Shown: piece after piece, positions 32,997 through 44,587 of the stretch | Position numbering within the stretch: the first letter of the stretch is position 1 | Layout of the letters: every line of letters starts with the position of its first letter | NCBI GenBank assembly: GCA_016647705.1 | Contig: CM028340.1 | Location: 14,027,001 to 14,091,000 of the forward strand | Length of the DNA stretch: 64,000 nt | Source: Eucommia ulmoides | Taxonomy: Eukaryota; Streptophyta; Magnoliopsida; Garryales; Eucommiaceae | Direction of reading: 5' to 3' | Position numbers and translations under genes: made by a program | The notes under the pieces: model-generated | Seen by the model: only the letters and a program-made list of their open reading frames with translations | Databases searched by the model: none | Told to the model about the DNA's origin: nothing

Positions 32997-35181
32997 TGTT
33001 GGCCTAGTGGAATACTCAAGAGGGGGGGGGGGGGGGGGTGAATTGAATAATTAAAAAATTATCAAAGAAATAATAACACTTCAAAAATCAAACAATTAAT
33101 TTTATTCTAAACTTAATTATTATCTTTATAGCAGCGGATAAGCGTAATAAATTCTAGGTGTACACCCAAACAACACAAGATAAAATCAAGGAAATAAGCA
33201 ATGCAGTACACACCGATATATCCTAGTTCACCAAGCTACTCTTGACTAATCTAGTCCTCCACGCCTCACGGAGAGTCACACCCACTAAATTCAAGATTCC
33301 TTTACAGGTAGGAACCAAACCCTCACAATGATTCTTTTCGCAGGTTCAGAATCAACCTTTACAAATTCCTTTTCACAGGCTTAGGAATAACCTCTACTTT
33401 TTACAGGCTCAAGAATAACCTAATTCTATTACAGGGAGAATCACAACCTAATTATTTTTATACCTTAGGCTCAATAATCAAAACCTTACAAAAACACTCC
33501 AACTATCCTTTTCCCAGGTAAGGATGAAACCTTTACAAAATTCAGTCAAAATCAATTATATCTTGGAAGAATTACTACGTCAATCTCTTTACAGGAAGAG
33601 ACTGAAAATCAGCTACCCTTTGATTAAATACCCCCAACAGTATTTAATCCGTCACACTACTCACCAATACAAATTGATAAGCAGATTATCTCACTATGAG
33701 CTTCTACCACCCCAGATAAATTAAAACTCGATTAATATCCCAAATCTAGCGATAGAAAAATGTGAGATTGAAAATCTGATTTAAAACAAAAGATGGGTAG
33801 CAAATAATTGAGCACGTAATCAAATTCAAGAAATTATTTATAAAATATTTTCTTCAATAAAAATTAGAAACAATTTCTAAAGATCAATTTCCAAAAATTT
33901 AACAAGTAATGCACAATAGAAAGTAATTGGAAAGATCTTACCCGGAATCCACAGAAAAAATAAATAGAGCGATGTTACTTTAGATCCGGTAGCAGCAAAA
34001 ATTAATAGCCAATAATTCTCAAGATCGTCTTTTAGAATAGCTCTCACAAAATCTCATAATGGTATCTCTTATAACAAATCAATATGATCTCAACTCTTTA
34101 AGCTCTCTTAATCTATATTAATGACATATGAAAAACGCAGGGCTATATATATGAAAAATAAATTAGCTCTCTAACGGCTAGTTCTCATGTATCTTGACAC
34201 TTAAATTCTCTCTTACACTCCGTATATCATTATGACTTCTTTTTGGTTCAATTCACTTAATTACAGCTTTTAAAACTCTTAATTAAGTCCCCTAAATATT
34301 TCTCAATCTCTATTAAATAAAATAGAAATAATTTTAAGCACCAAATTGAGAAACATTCCAACTTAATGAACCAAATCAATAGGAATTAAATAATAGATGT
34401 AGCATATCTTAAATATCATAAAATCCCTAAAATCTCTCACAAATCCCAACAAAAAATGGCTACTTTTAGATATGAATTCAGAATCCTCAATATCCTGAAA
34501 CTGCGCTATCAGTCGATCGACCAGTCGACCGTTCGATTCAAGATGTAGCCAAGCCAAAGCTACTGTGTTCATCGGTCGACCTATCTGTCGACTTGGAGAT
34601 TCAGAGAGTTCTATTTCTTTTCACCGGTCGACCTACCTGTCGACTTAGAGATACAGAGAGTTTCATTTCTCTTAACCGATCGACTTACCTGTCGACTTAG
34701 AGATACAGAGAGTTTCACCTGTTTTGTCGACCTACCAGTCGACTTATGCATGCTGGATCTCTTTTCTAAACTTGTTTTGAACTCTTTCTTATTTACATTT
34801 TCGCCCCTTTAACCATTTTCTTTTTTAAATAAGCTCCATTAACTTCTTAAATTCCATTTAAGTCAATTATAAATATTTCTTTTCAAATACACATAGGAGC
34901 AAATAATTTCATCTTATCGAAACACACATAAACAATATAAACTTTTGTGCCATGTGTGTTCCTAATTGGGATATTAAGAGTTAAAATTCACCTGAGTTAT
35001 TTTTCCTAATTTCTTCAAACTCCTAATTCTTCATCATCTTTGTCACCATCATTTAGCATCCATTCATAATTTGTCATTGCATCTTCATCACTGGAACTAA
35101 TAACCTGAAACACTTGAACAAACCATTAGTCCCACAAAAAATATGAACATTTAATTGTCCATCAAAATCTTAGGATCAACA
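32997..35181 (-). mobile_element. Sirevirus solo LTR, copy S3
   Basis: 2185 bp in the plus reading TGTTGGCCTAGTGG to CTTAGGATCAACA, flanked by GGATG and AGATG. A run of 17 guanines at 33022-33038 is an expanded version of the CCCCCCC tract at the LTR 3' end. It has a palindromic array at 34507-34745 and a TATA-like CATATATATAGCC (minus) at about 34143. It has no internal region. Confidence 0.85.
34507..34745. repeat. Palindromic GTCGAC array in S3
   Basis: Copies of TCGGTCGACC..CCTGTCGACTTAGAGAT recur with a period of about 58 bp (from 34573, 34628 and 34679), together with single GTCGAC-centred palindromes. The centre is GTCGAC, where S1 and S2 mostly have GTCAAC. Confidence 0.7.
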
Positions 35182-35399
35182 AGATGGATGGTTGGATTCT
35201 TAAAGATTTGGTAATGATTGGCAATAATTACTAATGATTAGCAATCATTATCAATCGTTAGCCTCCCTTCAATCAAATTCCTTGCACATGGATGCATTTA
35301 TGACTTGATGTGACGCATTCGGTTCTGTTTAGTGGCTAAGTATCGATTAGTTTCACTATTTCAGTTTGGTCACCATAAATACTTCTAAGGTGTCTTGAG

Positions 35400-36010
35400 G
35401 TGTCACTTTGCATTTAATGCTAGGTGATGAGTCATTGCTTGGTGAACACTCCTATGCTTGGGTTTGGATGGAATCAAGTTAACTTGTCTTGTAATCGACG
35501 ATTGATTTCTATGTTCTTAGTTAACCCTAAAATATTTTGGTAAACATATCTACATACTTTGAACCTATCCATTCCATGTCATCCCAAGCATTTATTTCTT
35601 GATGGTATGTTCATTTATTGCATTGCTTGGTGGTCACACATTCGGTTCATTTCGAATGGAATCAGGTTAACTTACCTTTTAACTGTTGGTTTGTTTTCAA
35701 ATTCCTAGTTAACCCTAAGAAGTTTTGATAAAAATATCTATATCCTTTTAACCTAACCATTCTATGTCATCCCACATATTTATTGCTTGATGGGATGTGC
35801 ATTTAATGCATGGTCTAGGTGGCAAACCAACTTGATTTGGTTTCGGTAACGGGTAGTCAGAATTTAAGGTTTTCGATTAACTCTAAGATATTTTGCTCAA
35901 AATATCTAGATACAATAAATGTGGCCTATCCATGTAATCCCAAGCATTTAATGCTTTATGGTATGGGTGTTTAATACACATTAAATGACTTACTTAGGTG
36001 GCAAACCGAA
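35400..36010. repeat. Degenerate tandem repeat of about 170-190 bp
   Basis: The block CATGTCATCCCAAGCATTTA, TTGATGG, ATGC and GGCAAACC/GGTCACAC recurs at about 35575, 35765 and 35932, with a weaker copy at 35405. Between them AGTTAACCCTAA..TTTTG.TAAA.ATATCTA recurs. These are diverged copies in the Tat-like LTR. Confidence 0.6.
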
Positions 36011-37129
36011 TCGATTTAGTTTCGATAACGTTTAGTTGCACGCTAAGTGTCTTAGTTCCCTTCCATAGCCATTTGGTTGGAAACCTCTAGGATGGTTCCT
36101 TATATGGGCCTTAAATTATGTCTAAGCCTTTAATCCTTTGGTCCTAGGGTGGTTTGTCATCACCTTTACAAACTTTGATTAAGGTCTCTTGTATTATTTA
36201 TTGGTGGCATGTTATGTAATATGGATAAATAAAATAAATGTCTTTGGTGTTAAACTGACAAGATTCAGTGGAAGTAAATGTTTCAAGGTCAGGGTAGGTG
36301 AATGAGTTAACTGTTCAAAATATTCTATAATTTAAGGGTAGTGGCTAATTTTTATCTATATTAAAGATGATTTAATGAAAATAAAACATTGATAAAGTTA
36401 TTTTAGACACCCTAAAATTATGAGAATTTCGAGGTTGACCCAAAACTTTCACTTAACATTATTTTGTCAAGTGTAATTGTTTTGTGTTTTATCATGTTGT
36501 TTTGGATATTTTTGTATATTATAAAGTGTGATCTCAGGTAAAATTCATTTTCTTTAAACCCAAGTTGAAATTTTATCTGAACTTGTACTTGATTCGATAC
36601 TGGTTGGGCGGGATTAAATGTGATGTCTACAACTGCCCCTCTTTATCATTCGAGTTTACTCGTAATGACAAAGAAGAAGACACTAACATTTTTTTCTGCT
36701 AAACATGAAATATAAAGATATATAGTTAAATATATCCTAAAGGATGAATACATACTTGATCCTTGAGGATTCGATGAGGGTGACGATGATCACTTCTACC
36801 ATTGTGTACTTCGAAGGATGGCGAATAATTAACCTTGGAAGACTACTATTGGAAGAACGGCGACACATCTGGTTCCTGTCTATCTGCATTCCTGGAGGAT
36901 GGTGATATATCTAATCCTATAGGGAGTGGTGAGGACGACACCCTATGCAAGCCTTCCTAAGAATTATATTATTATATTAAACTATAGACTGGACGGAATT
37001 ATAAAATACATCTCTACTACTGGTTGTTATTACACTATTGGTTCCTATTACACTACTATACTTCGGAAGGATGATGCACGGTCTATCTTATAAGACGCAG
37101 AGAAGACGACACTCGGTCAAACGACTCTT

Positions 37130-39960
37130 GGTTGTGACCGCACCCCAAAGGGTTTTCCTACATATCTCAAATTAATGAGAATCAAGTCACATGTAGTTCT
37201 AACAGGTAAAGTAAATCTTGCAACTACATAATACTATTCTCTGAAATCCGTAAAATATTGTATGGCTGGCTTTCTGTCTAGTTTACACTACGAAATTAAA
37301 ATTTGTATTACACTACAAAGTTAAAATACATTGGTTGTCTGCATTACACTACGAAATTAAAATACACTGGTTTTCTGCATTACACAACGAAATTAGAATA
37401 CACCGGTTGTCTGCATTACACTACGAAATTAAAATACTACTCCTAAAGGATGATACACGGTTTATCCTATAGGAGGTGGGTATGATGACACTTGGTCAAT
37501 CGGCTCCTGGTTGTGACCGTACCCCAAAGAGTTTTCCTACATATCTCAAATTAATGAGAATTAGGCCACATGTAGTTCTAGCATATAAAGTCAATTCTAC
37601 TTCTACATTATACTACTGTCTGGAATACGTAAAATACAATTAGCTACTAGTTGTGACCGTACTTCAAAGGGTTTTCCTACATATCTCAAATTAATGAGAA
37701 TCAAGTCACATGTAGTTTTAACATGTAAAGTAAATTCAAGATTGGGTGGAATGGTTTTGGGTTAGAGAAACCAATTCCAGGGTTGTCTAGTCAGTCTAAG
37801 ACTGAGGTCGACGATATCTCTAAGTATTGATTTTCGTGAGCTGGCTTAACCGAACCCCCATGGGGGCACCTACATATCTCAGACTTAATCGAGAATCAAG
37901 TAAAATATACTTTGGATTGGTGAAATTTGTCAATATTTGGTGAAACAGGTTCTTGGTTAGGGAATTTGATTCCTAAGTCGTCATATCACCACAAGATTGA
38001 AAATGACTGAGAGAATTCACAACGGGCGAAGACCCTTGGGAATCTGAACACCTAGCGGAGTTTCTTGGCTATATCTCACCAGAGATTTCCTGACGACGAC
38101 TAGAAAACTTCTTGAGAAAAATTTAACCTCGGATAAAATGTTCCCTAGTCATAGATTGGGGCTCTGTGATGCTTATTCATTTTCAGGGATTATAATTTCA
38201 GTTTTGAATTTTTTGAATTAATTATGATTGGGATTGGTGCAAGTCTTATATCAAGAAACTCTACACGGAGAAGATCTGATATAATATGCCCTAGCTCTAG
38301 TTGGGGCGACTCTTTGGCTTAGAATCGCAACGAAAAAACCAGATATACTGTGTCCTGGCTTTAGCTGGGGCGAGTCCCATTGTAGATTCTAAATAAAGAA
38401 ACTGGATATAATGTGCCCCAACTCTAGCTGGACCGCGAGACTCTCTCCTGGGCATTTTAAGGATGCAGCAGAGCCCACATGGGTTGCCTCTATATCCCGA
38501 TCTGAGCGCGCAATCGTAATACTTATTTTAGTCTGAAAACTCCCGTTGGGTTTTTTATGTATTATCAGTTCTAGATGGTAATCATCGGATGACTGAAACC
38601 CACCTGAGTTACTTACATACACTGAGTTCCTAGGTTAGGAATCCAGTTGAAATGTAGTTTGGCCCTTGTTGTGCTATCTCAAATTGTTAACAGTACCCAC
38701 AAGGGCTTCCTACATATCCTAGATGTTGCCAGGAATAGGTTAACACATAGTTCAAGCATAATTATCCTTTGTTGTCTATTTAATAAAAGGATTGGAAATC
38801 AGCATTCTCAAGGAAGTTAAGAGACTTCTCGGGAGATGCGCTGTGATACAGGGCTGAGAGAATGTTATAATACGGACATCTCTCTGGCCTCAACCGGACC
38901 CACTTGGGTTTTTGATGTACCTTGGTGATCTACCAAGGACAAGTTGAAGCACAGTCTGCTAGGGATAGAGGAATTTTGCTTAAGGTGACGACCCAACCTA
39001 TAATGGTTTCACATATCCTGGTATTTATCTGGACTCAAGTCGATACCTAATTCCTCCTTGACTGGTTAAAGATTGACAATGGTTAAATCTGGACTAGTGA
39101 TCGTTATATTTTATATGGTTAAATTCCAATTGATTGGGGAATTTATTATTGAGCAACTTTGTGGGAATTTTATTGTTTGTCATGATTCAATCTTGATTGG
39201 CGTATGAGTTTTGTTAATGGCGATCGAAGAAGGTTTCTTACGAATCTTGGTAATCTACCAAGAATCGAGTTGAAATAGTAGATCGACACCTATTGATTTG
39301 TCAACCAAACCCACAAGGGTTTCCTATGTATCTCAGGTTTTGTTAGGAATCAGGTTGACACCTAGTTCCTGGTTAAGCATCCTCTATTGTTTTGTATACA
39401 ATGAGAATTCATGCGGCTTTTCTCAGGAGAGTTAAAAGACTATTCCTAGAGATGCACATTGGTTTAGGGCTGAGAGAGCATCATAAAGATGATACCTCTC
39501 TTTCATTTTTTCCATTTCGGTCGAACCCACTTGGGTTTCTTACATACCTTTGTGATCTACCAAGGTTCCAGTTGAAATTTTACTAGGTATTCTTAGTTGT
39601 CAGCCGAACCTTGTAAAGGTTTCCTAGATATCCTTGTTTTCATAGGGAATCAGGTTGACACTTAGTTTAATGCACATGAATGGTTTTTATTTCAAAGGGC
39701 GTGACCGAACATTGTAAAGGTTGACTACATATATCAGATAACTGCAAATTAGGTCATCACATAGTCCATCACACATGTTTGGGTTTAAGTTTGTCAATTG
39801 AACCTGTGAGGGTTTCCTACGTATCCTGGGCTATGTTGGGAATCAGGCTGACATGTAGTTCCTATTTAATTGATGAGTTTAAATTTGTCAACTGAACCTG
39901 CGAGGGTTTCCTATGTATCCCAGACATTGCCGGGAATTAGGTCAACACGTAGTTCCTGCA
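37130..39960. repeat. Dispersed CCTACATAT..GTAGTT module
   Basis: A module of about 70-80 bp (GACCGTACCCCAAAGGGTTT, CCTACATATCTC, GGAATCAGGTTGACACCTAG, GTTC) recurs irregularly about ten times, for example at 37140, 37505, 37650, 38690, 38895, 39300, 39620, 39800 and 39895. A related piece lies at 16905-16960. The irregular spacing argues against a satellite. It is typical of long Tat/Ogre-like LTRs. Confidence 0.6.
37272..37435. repeat. 38-bp tandem repeat, about five units
   Basis: Units of TTACACTACGAAATTAAAAT followed by ACACTGGTTGTCTGCA follow each other at about 37274, 37302, 37345, 37379 and 37416, with length variation. It is a local tandem expansion inside the Tat-like region. Confidence 0.65.
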
Positions 39961-40650
39961 TCTTTTGGTCTAATGATTCGGGCATTTAATTTCACCTCAT
40001 GAGACGAAATGGACGTTGTTTCTATCAGAAAAACATAGATAGGATAAAATGTCCCCCAATCGTAGACTGGGACAACGATGGGATAAGTTTTGTTGGAGAA
40101 TCTAATCCGACACTTCCTATCGTGCAATTCACTATTATTAATAGTGTAAAGTATGCTCCAGCCTGCGGGTTGGGGAGGATACTAATTAGCTACATGATTG
40201 TGAAGCTAAATTGGTTTTTCTCGCTATTTGTTGGGGTGATGAATCCGGGATTTTGCTGATTAGATCCCAGAACATACTTGGCTGACGGGTTTATTATTGT
40301 ACTGTATGTGAAGTTAGTATCTTAGGAGTTTGCCGGTTGGTACAATATCCTGGGCATGCAGTTTTGTGAATTACATCTAGTCATGAGTCGATAAGAGCGA
40401 TTATCAGTATCGCCAAGGCTTACAGATTGTTTGTTGTTTTTAGAGAGCCTCCGATATAATCTTTTATTATACCAAATTGATAGTATAACATAATTAGTTT
40501 ATCTCTTGTATATCGTTGTTTGTTCTTATAGTGATGTATTTGTTTAGTATTTTTAATGTTTCTCCAAAGCGAGTTGGGTTTGCAAGCATTTGGTATATTG
40601 CATTTGTAGGGGCAGGAGTTTTCACTGATATTAGATTATGAATCCCCATC

Positions 40651-41727
40651 AGCACCCAAGATTCTCCCAAGAAAAAAATAATAATATTTTATTGGTTGGT
40701 TTATATTACTTCTAATTTTGTAAAATTTACAAGTACTTTCCCTCTTAAACGTTTTTTTAAAAAACAAAAAATCAATTTTTGCCCATATATTTATCTTCAC
40801 CTCCTTGATTATTTTGCGTCCTCTACTAATAAAAAATCAAATACGAATTTTACAGCTAATTAATATTAATTTGATAAATTTAATGTAGTTAATTTCACTA
40901 AAAAACTAAAAATTTACGGACAACTAAAAAAGACAAAATTTATAAGTTACTTCAAAAACAATCTAGTAATTCCCCAAAACAAAAACAAATAAAAAAATGA
41001 TTTTTGACACTTTTTAACCTTAAATTTTGACTATTATCTTACTTTAGTTCCTATAATTTCAATTTGAACACATAATACCCAAAAAAAAAATTAATCACGT
41101 GTTAAAATTTTGACCACAAAAAATCACGTGCCATGCACCTAAATAATTTAGTCATGTCCAACGGTCTCGAAAGGTGGAGTAGAAAGTTTTCCGGCAAACT
41201 TTTCCCTCCAAAAGATTTCACAAAACAATTTCAGGCTTCAATTTCTTACAAATTAATGTCAATTATCAATTAAAAGACAATTTTGAAAATAATTATGTGT
41301 TATTGTAGTATACAGATATCTATTCTATAACTCAAGACATATTTCACATTTAAGACATTTTTTAGTTTTGGATGGTTGGAGAAATTTCCAATCATTGATT
41401 TAAATTTTATTGGGCTAATTAATGTATTTTAATTAATTATAGGTCAGTCGAACATAATATATTGAATTGAAAGCAGTCCTTTTAGGCACCAAGTATAGGT
41501 CATTCAAACATAATATATTGAATTGAAAGAAGTCCCTTTAGGCACCAAGTGTATGCTTACACATAAATAATGAATTCTTACAATATTCTTTTATTTTTAG
41601 TTTTCAAAATTATTTATTGTATTTATAAAGTAATTTATTTTTTACAGGGCCTTAGAGCAGCTTAAAAACAGTCAACTGTTTACCGCCTAAAATTATAACT
41701 CGAATATTGATTTAAAACCTTCAAATA
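40651..41727. other. AT-rich spacer without recognised gene
   Basis: Low-GC, non-coding DNA. The only structure seen is a direct repeat at 41442-41552: two units of about 54 bp, each holding ATAATATATTGAATTGAAAG and TTTAGGCACCAAGT. I found no exon-like stretch on either strand. Confidence 0.5.
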
Positions 41728-43765
41728 GTAGTTGTAGGAACCCAATGGACCTAAGTAACTCAATATACGCCTTGTAAGATAAGCATTGGCTTTACACTTA
41801 TATATAGCTCAAGATCAGGTAACATAAGCAACGTGGGATTCAACACGCCCCTTCACAGCTCACGGGCAAGGTGGACTTTGACAAATCACTGCGAAAGGAT
41901 ATCAAGGAGCCCAACATCAATATGGGATTCAACATGCCCCCTCACGCGCATGGTGGACTTCGACAAGCCACTACGAACGAATATCAAGGAGCCCAACATT
42001 GATTTGAGAATCAATACGCCCAACGTTAAACAAAAGGTCTAACTCTGATACCATTACCACGTAACAACTCAATGGATCTAACTTACTCTTTAAAAGACGC
42101 ACTGAAAGAAGAGAATTGTCTTAGGCTTTATACATAGTTCATGATTAGATAATACAAGCGATGTGAGATTCAACACGGCCTCTTATGTGCATGGTGGACT
42201 TTGTCAAACTACTGTGAATGGATATCAGGGGGCATGTGGAAATCAACAAGCCCAACATCAAACATGAGGTTTGACTTTGATACCATGTAGTAACTCAATG
42301 GGCCTAACTCACTCTCAAAAGGTGCCTTGAAAGATGAGGATTGTCTTAGGCTTTATATATAGTTCATGAAATCAGGTAACACAAATGATGTGGCATTTTA
42401 TAGACCTCCTCACGTGCAGGGTGGACTTTGCTAAACTATTACGAACGGATATCAAGGGGCCTAGCATCAATGTGGGATTCAATGCGCCCCCTTACGCGCA
42501 GGATGGACTTTGACAAACCACTGCGAACAAATATCAGGGGCCCTCAACATTTGTGTGAGATTCAATACGCCCAACGTTAAAAAAAAAAAAAAAAAAAAAA
42601 CATGGCTCTAATACCATATAGAAACCCAATGGACCTAATTTACTTTTACCTTGTAAGATAAGGATTGTCTTTATGCTTATATATAGCTCAGTATCAGATA
42701 ACACAAATAGGGTTGGTCATGGGTTGGGCTCAGACCGAGCTCGAATTGGGTATTACAAAAAATGAGTAAGCTCGAGCCTGAGTCTGGCCTTATTGTCGAG
42801 CCCTATTATCCTACCTAAGCCTGCATGTTGTAAAAAATTTCAAACCCAAACCCGATCCTAGGGTTGGCCCGGCCCTATAATATTTTTTTATAATTTTAAA
42901 AATAATCACTAAAATAATAAATTAAACTTATAAAATGTATAGAAATTGGTGTGAGATTGTACACGCTCGATGTTAAACAAAAAGCATGACTCTAATACCA
43001 TATAGAAACCCAATAGACCTAGTTCACTCTTACCTTGTAAGATAAGGATTGTCTTTATGCTATAAATAACTCAGTGTCAGATACAACAACTAGGGTTGGT
43101 CATGGGTTGGGCTTAGACCGGGATCTACCTCGGGTATTACAAAACAAGAGGTAGCTCGAGCTTGGGTCTGGCCTTATTGTCGGTCCCTAATATCCTACCC
43201 AAGCCCACCCATTGTAAAAAATTTCAAACCCAAACCCGATCCTAGGGTTGGCCCAACCCTATAATATTTTTTTTTATAATTTAACAAATAATCACTAAAA
43301 TAACAAATATAAAATACATTCATCCATAATAATTAGTATTTGCTAATATAAATTTTCATTAACAAAAAAAATAAAAAATAATCATCCATATCCCACACTA
43401 AAATAAAATACATTCATCCATAGCAAAATAAAATACATACATCAATACTTCCATATTAATTAATGATAGTTCAACAAAAAAAAAAAAAAAATACATACAA
43501 ACAACCTTAATTCTTATCATACACACACACACACACACATATATTAAATAGTCAAGTCATGCCTAGCTGGCCCAATGCGGCCCTAAACAAAAATGACCAT
43601 GCCCAAACCCGACCCTAAAAACAACCGAACCTAAATTTTGGGACGCTAGCCTTATCCATGGACTCAAAAATCAACCCAAGTCCTAAAAAAATTATAATGG
43701 GTTGAACGGGTTGAACGGACCCCCGAACCCATGACTACCCCCAAAACTCAAACGATGCAGATTTC
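41728..43765 (-). mobile_element. TRIM-like tandem array, about five units
   Basis: In minus sense each unit has a short LTR (TGTTGAATCTCACATCG.., TATA-like TATAAAGCC, ..CCATTGAGTT.CTACA) followed by a primer-site motif TGGTATCAAAG or TGGTATTAGAG. Primer motifs lie at 42047, 42279, 42611 and 42995 (plus coordinates), giving units of about 230-380 bp. Repeated CACTGCGAACGGATATCAAG and GGTGGACTTTGAC motifs mark the internal parts. It has no coding capacity, and tandem growth is known for TRIM elements. A hAT-type element sits in the right units. An A-run of about 20 is at 42580-42600. Confidence 0.6.
42718..43744 (+). mobile_element. hAT-type non-autonomous transposon, left part duplicated
   Basis: Terminal inverted repeats TAGGGTTGGTCATGGGTT (43091) and, at the right end in reverse, TTGGGGGTAGTCATGGGTT (to 43744). 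The 8-bp flanks AACACAAA (42710-42717) and AACTCAAA (43745-43752) match at seven of eight positions, as expected for hAT. The complete unit is 43091-43744 (654 bp). A second left part at 42718-42940 arose by a 373-bp tandem duplication that also took in flanking TRIM sequence. It contains (CA)n at 43530-43548. No transposase is encoded. Confidence 0.65.
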
Positions 43766-44324
43766 AACAAAAGTAAAACTTTAAGATTACGAATTATAAA
43801 ATACCCTAAAATTACTAACCAACTTTAGTTTCTACTTTGGTGGAACTGTTGTATTGAATGATATTTTAGGTATTTGTGACGCAATTATTTGTAGGACCCA
43901 ATAATAATTTGGGATATATAAATATACTAATGTGTTCTCTTTGGAGAGGAGATGAATGTACTATACTTATTTGTGTAAAATCATTTAAGAGGTGAATTAA
44001 AATTATTCATTAAAGTAGCCACTTGAAGACATTGATTGACGTGTATTTTGGGTTATCCGACATCGTAACCTAAGAGAATGAAAAGTCATGTATTAATACT
44101 CGAGGTACCTTTTGTAGGTAAGCCCTCTAGGGCGTTGAAAGATATAGATAGAAAAAAAGGTTAAAGGTTATAAAATAAATAAAGCAATACGGGCACATAC
44201 GCCGCAGTAGTAGCCGACCGACTACCCACCCGACCCGGCCGAGCAGGGTCAGGCTTAGGCTCAGGTTCGGGTCTGAGTCCTGGGCCTGGGGTCTAGGTCT
44301 GAGGTCCTAGGCTTGGGCCTTAGG
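43766..44324. other. Spacer with GGTCTGGGCCT-rich tract
   Basis: AT-rich to about 44180. Then comes a GC-rich stretch, 44200-44324, dominated by degenerate GGCTTAGGCTCAGGTTCGGG and GGGCCTGGGGTCTAGG motifs with a rough 6-bp rhythm. No gene is recognised. Confidence 0.45.
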
Positions 44325-44400
44325 CTTTAGGGAATGTTTGACTTGGATTTTATATGTTTTGTACTAATCCAAAAAATTCCAAGCCAAACATTGCCTAAAG
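44325..44400. mobile_element. 76-bp foldback, MITE-like
   Basis: Left arm CTTTAGGGAATGTTTGACTT and right arm AAGCCAAACATTGCCTAAAG are inverted copies with 17 of 20 positions matching; pairing continues inward through GGATTTTATA/AATCC. The loop is short. It may be a remnant of a Harbinger- or hAT-type MITE. It lies immediately before the LTR of the right-hand Copia. Confidence 0.5.
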
Positions 44401-44577
44401 TATAGATTGCAGGTTTTATAACTTGAGAGAAGTTATAACCTAAAGGTTGTCTATTCAGGTATGTAATTGTTGAGAGTTACAAAAATCTTAAAACTCTTCA
44501 AGTGTGTAACTGCATGAAATTTAATGTTGCCCATTGAATGCTTTAAATCTCAGACTTCTTCAGGTTGGTTTCGCTCC

Positions 44578-44587
44578 CTATAAAAGG
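44578..44587 (+). promoter_or_regulatory. TATA box in the Copia 5' LTR
   Basis: CTATAAAAGG sits about 140 nt before the primer site, in the usual place for an LTR promoter. It is followed by a pyrimidine-rich R/U5-like stretch (44630-44700). The LTR start could not be fixed; TGTTGAGAG at 44468 is one candidate. Confidence 0.5.

Larger units (their letters stand above)
16381..40650 (-). mobile_element. Tat/Ogre-like LTR and leader region, heavily nested
   Basis: Minus strand. A TGGCGACTCC primer-site motif at 16453-16462 is the tRNA-Arg type site found in plant Tat/Ogre Gypsy elements. To its right lies non-coding LTR-like DNA in pieces: 16463-18162, 21272-21292, 24628-24835, 32877-32996 and 35182-40650. 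They are separated by M1, P3, N and S3. The pieces share a TATA box (GGCCTATAAATACAAGG, about 24810-24831) and repeated CCTACATAT..AATCAAGT..ATGTAGTT modules. Total length without insertions is about 7.4 kb, which is long even for Ogre LTRs, so part may not be LTR. No protein domain was seen. The family call is inference. Confidence 0.4.

Noticed and set aside
37130-39960. Satellite DNA array
   Set aside because: The repeated modules are irregularly spaced and mixed with unique sequence, unlike a satellite; they fit a modular LTR better.
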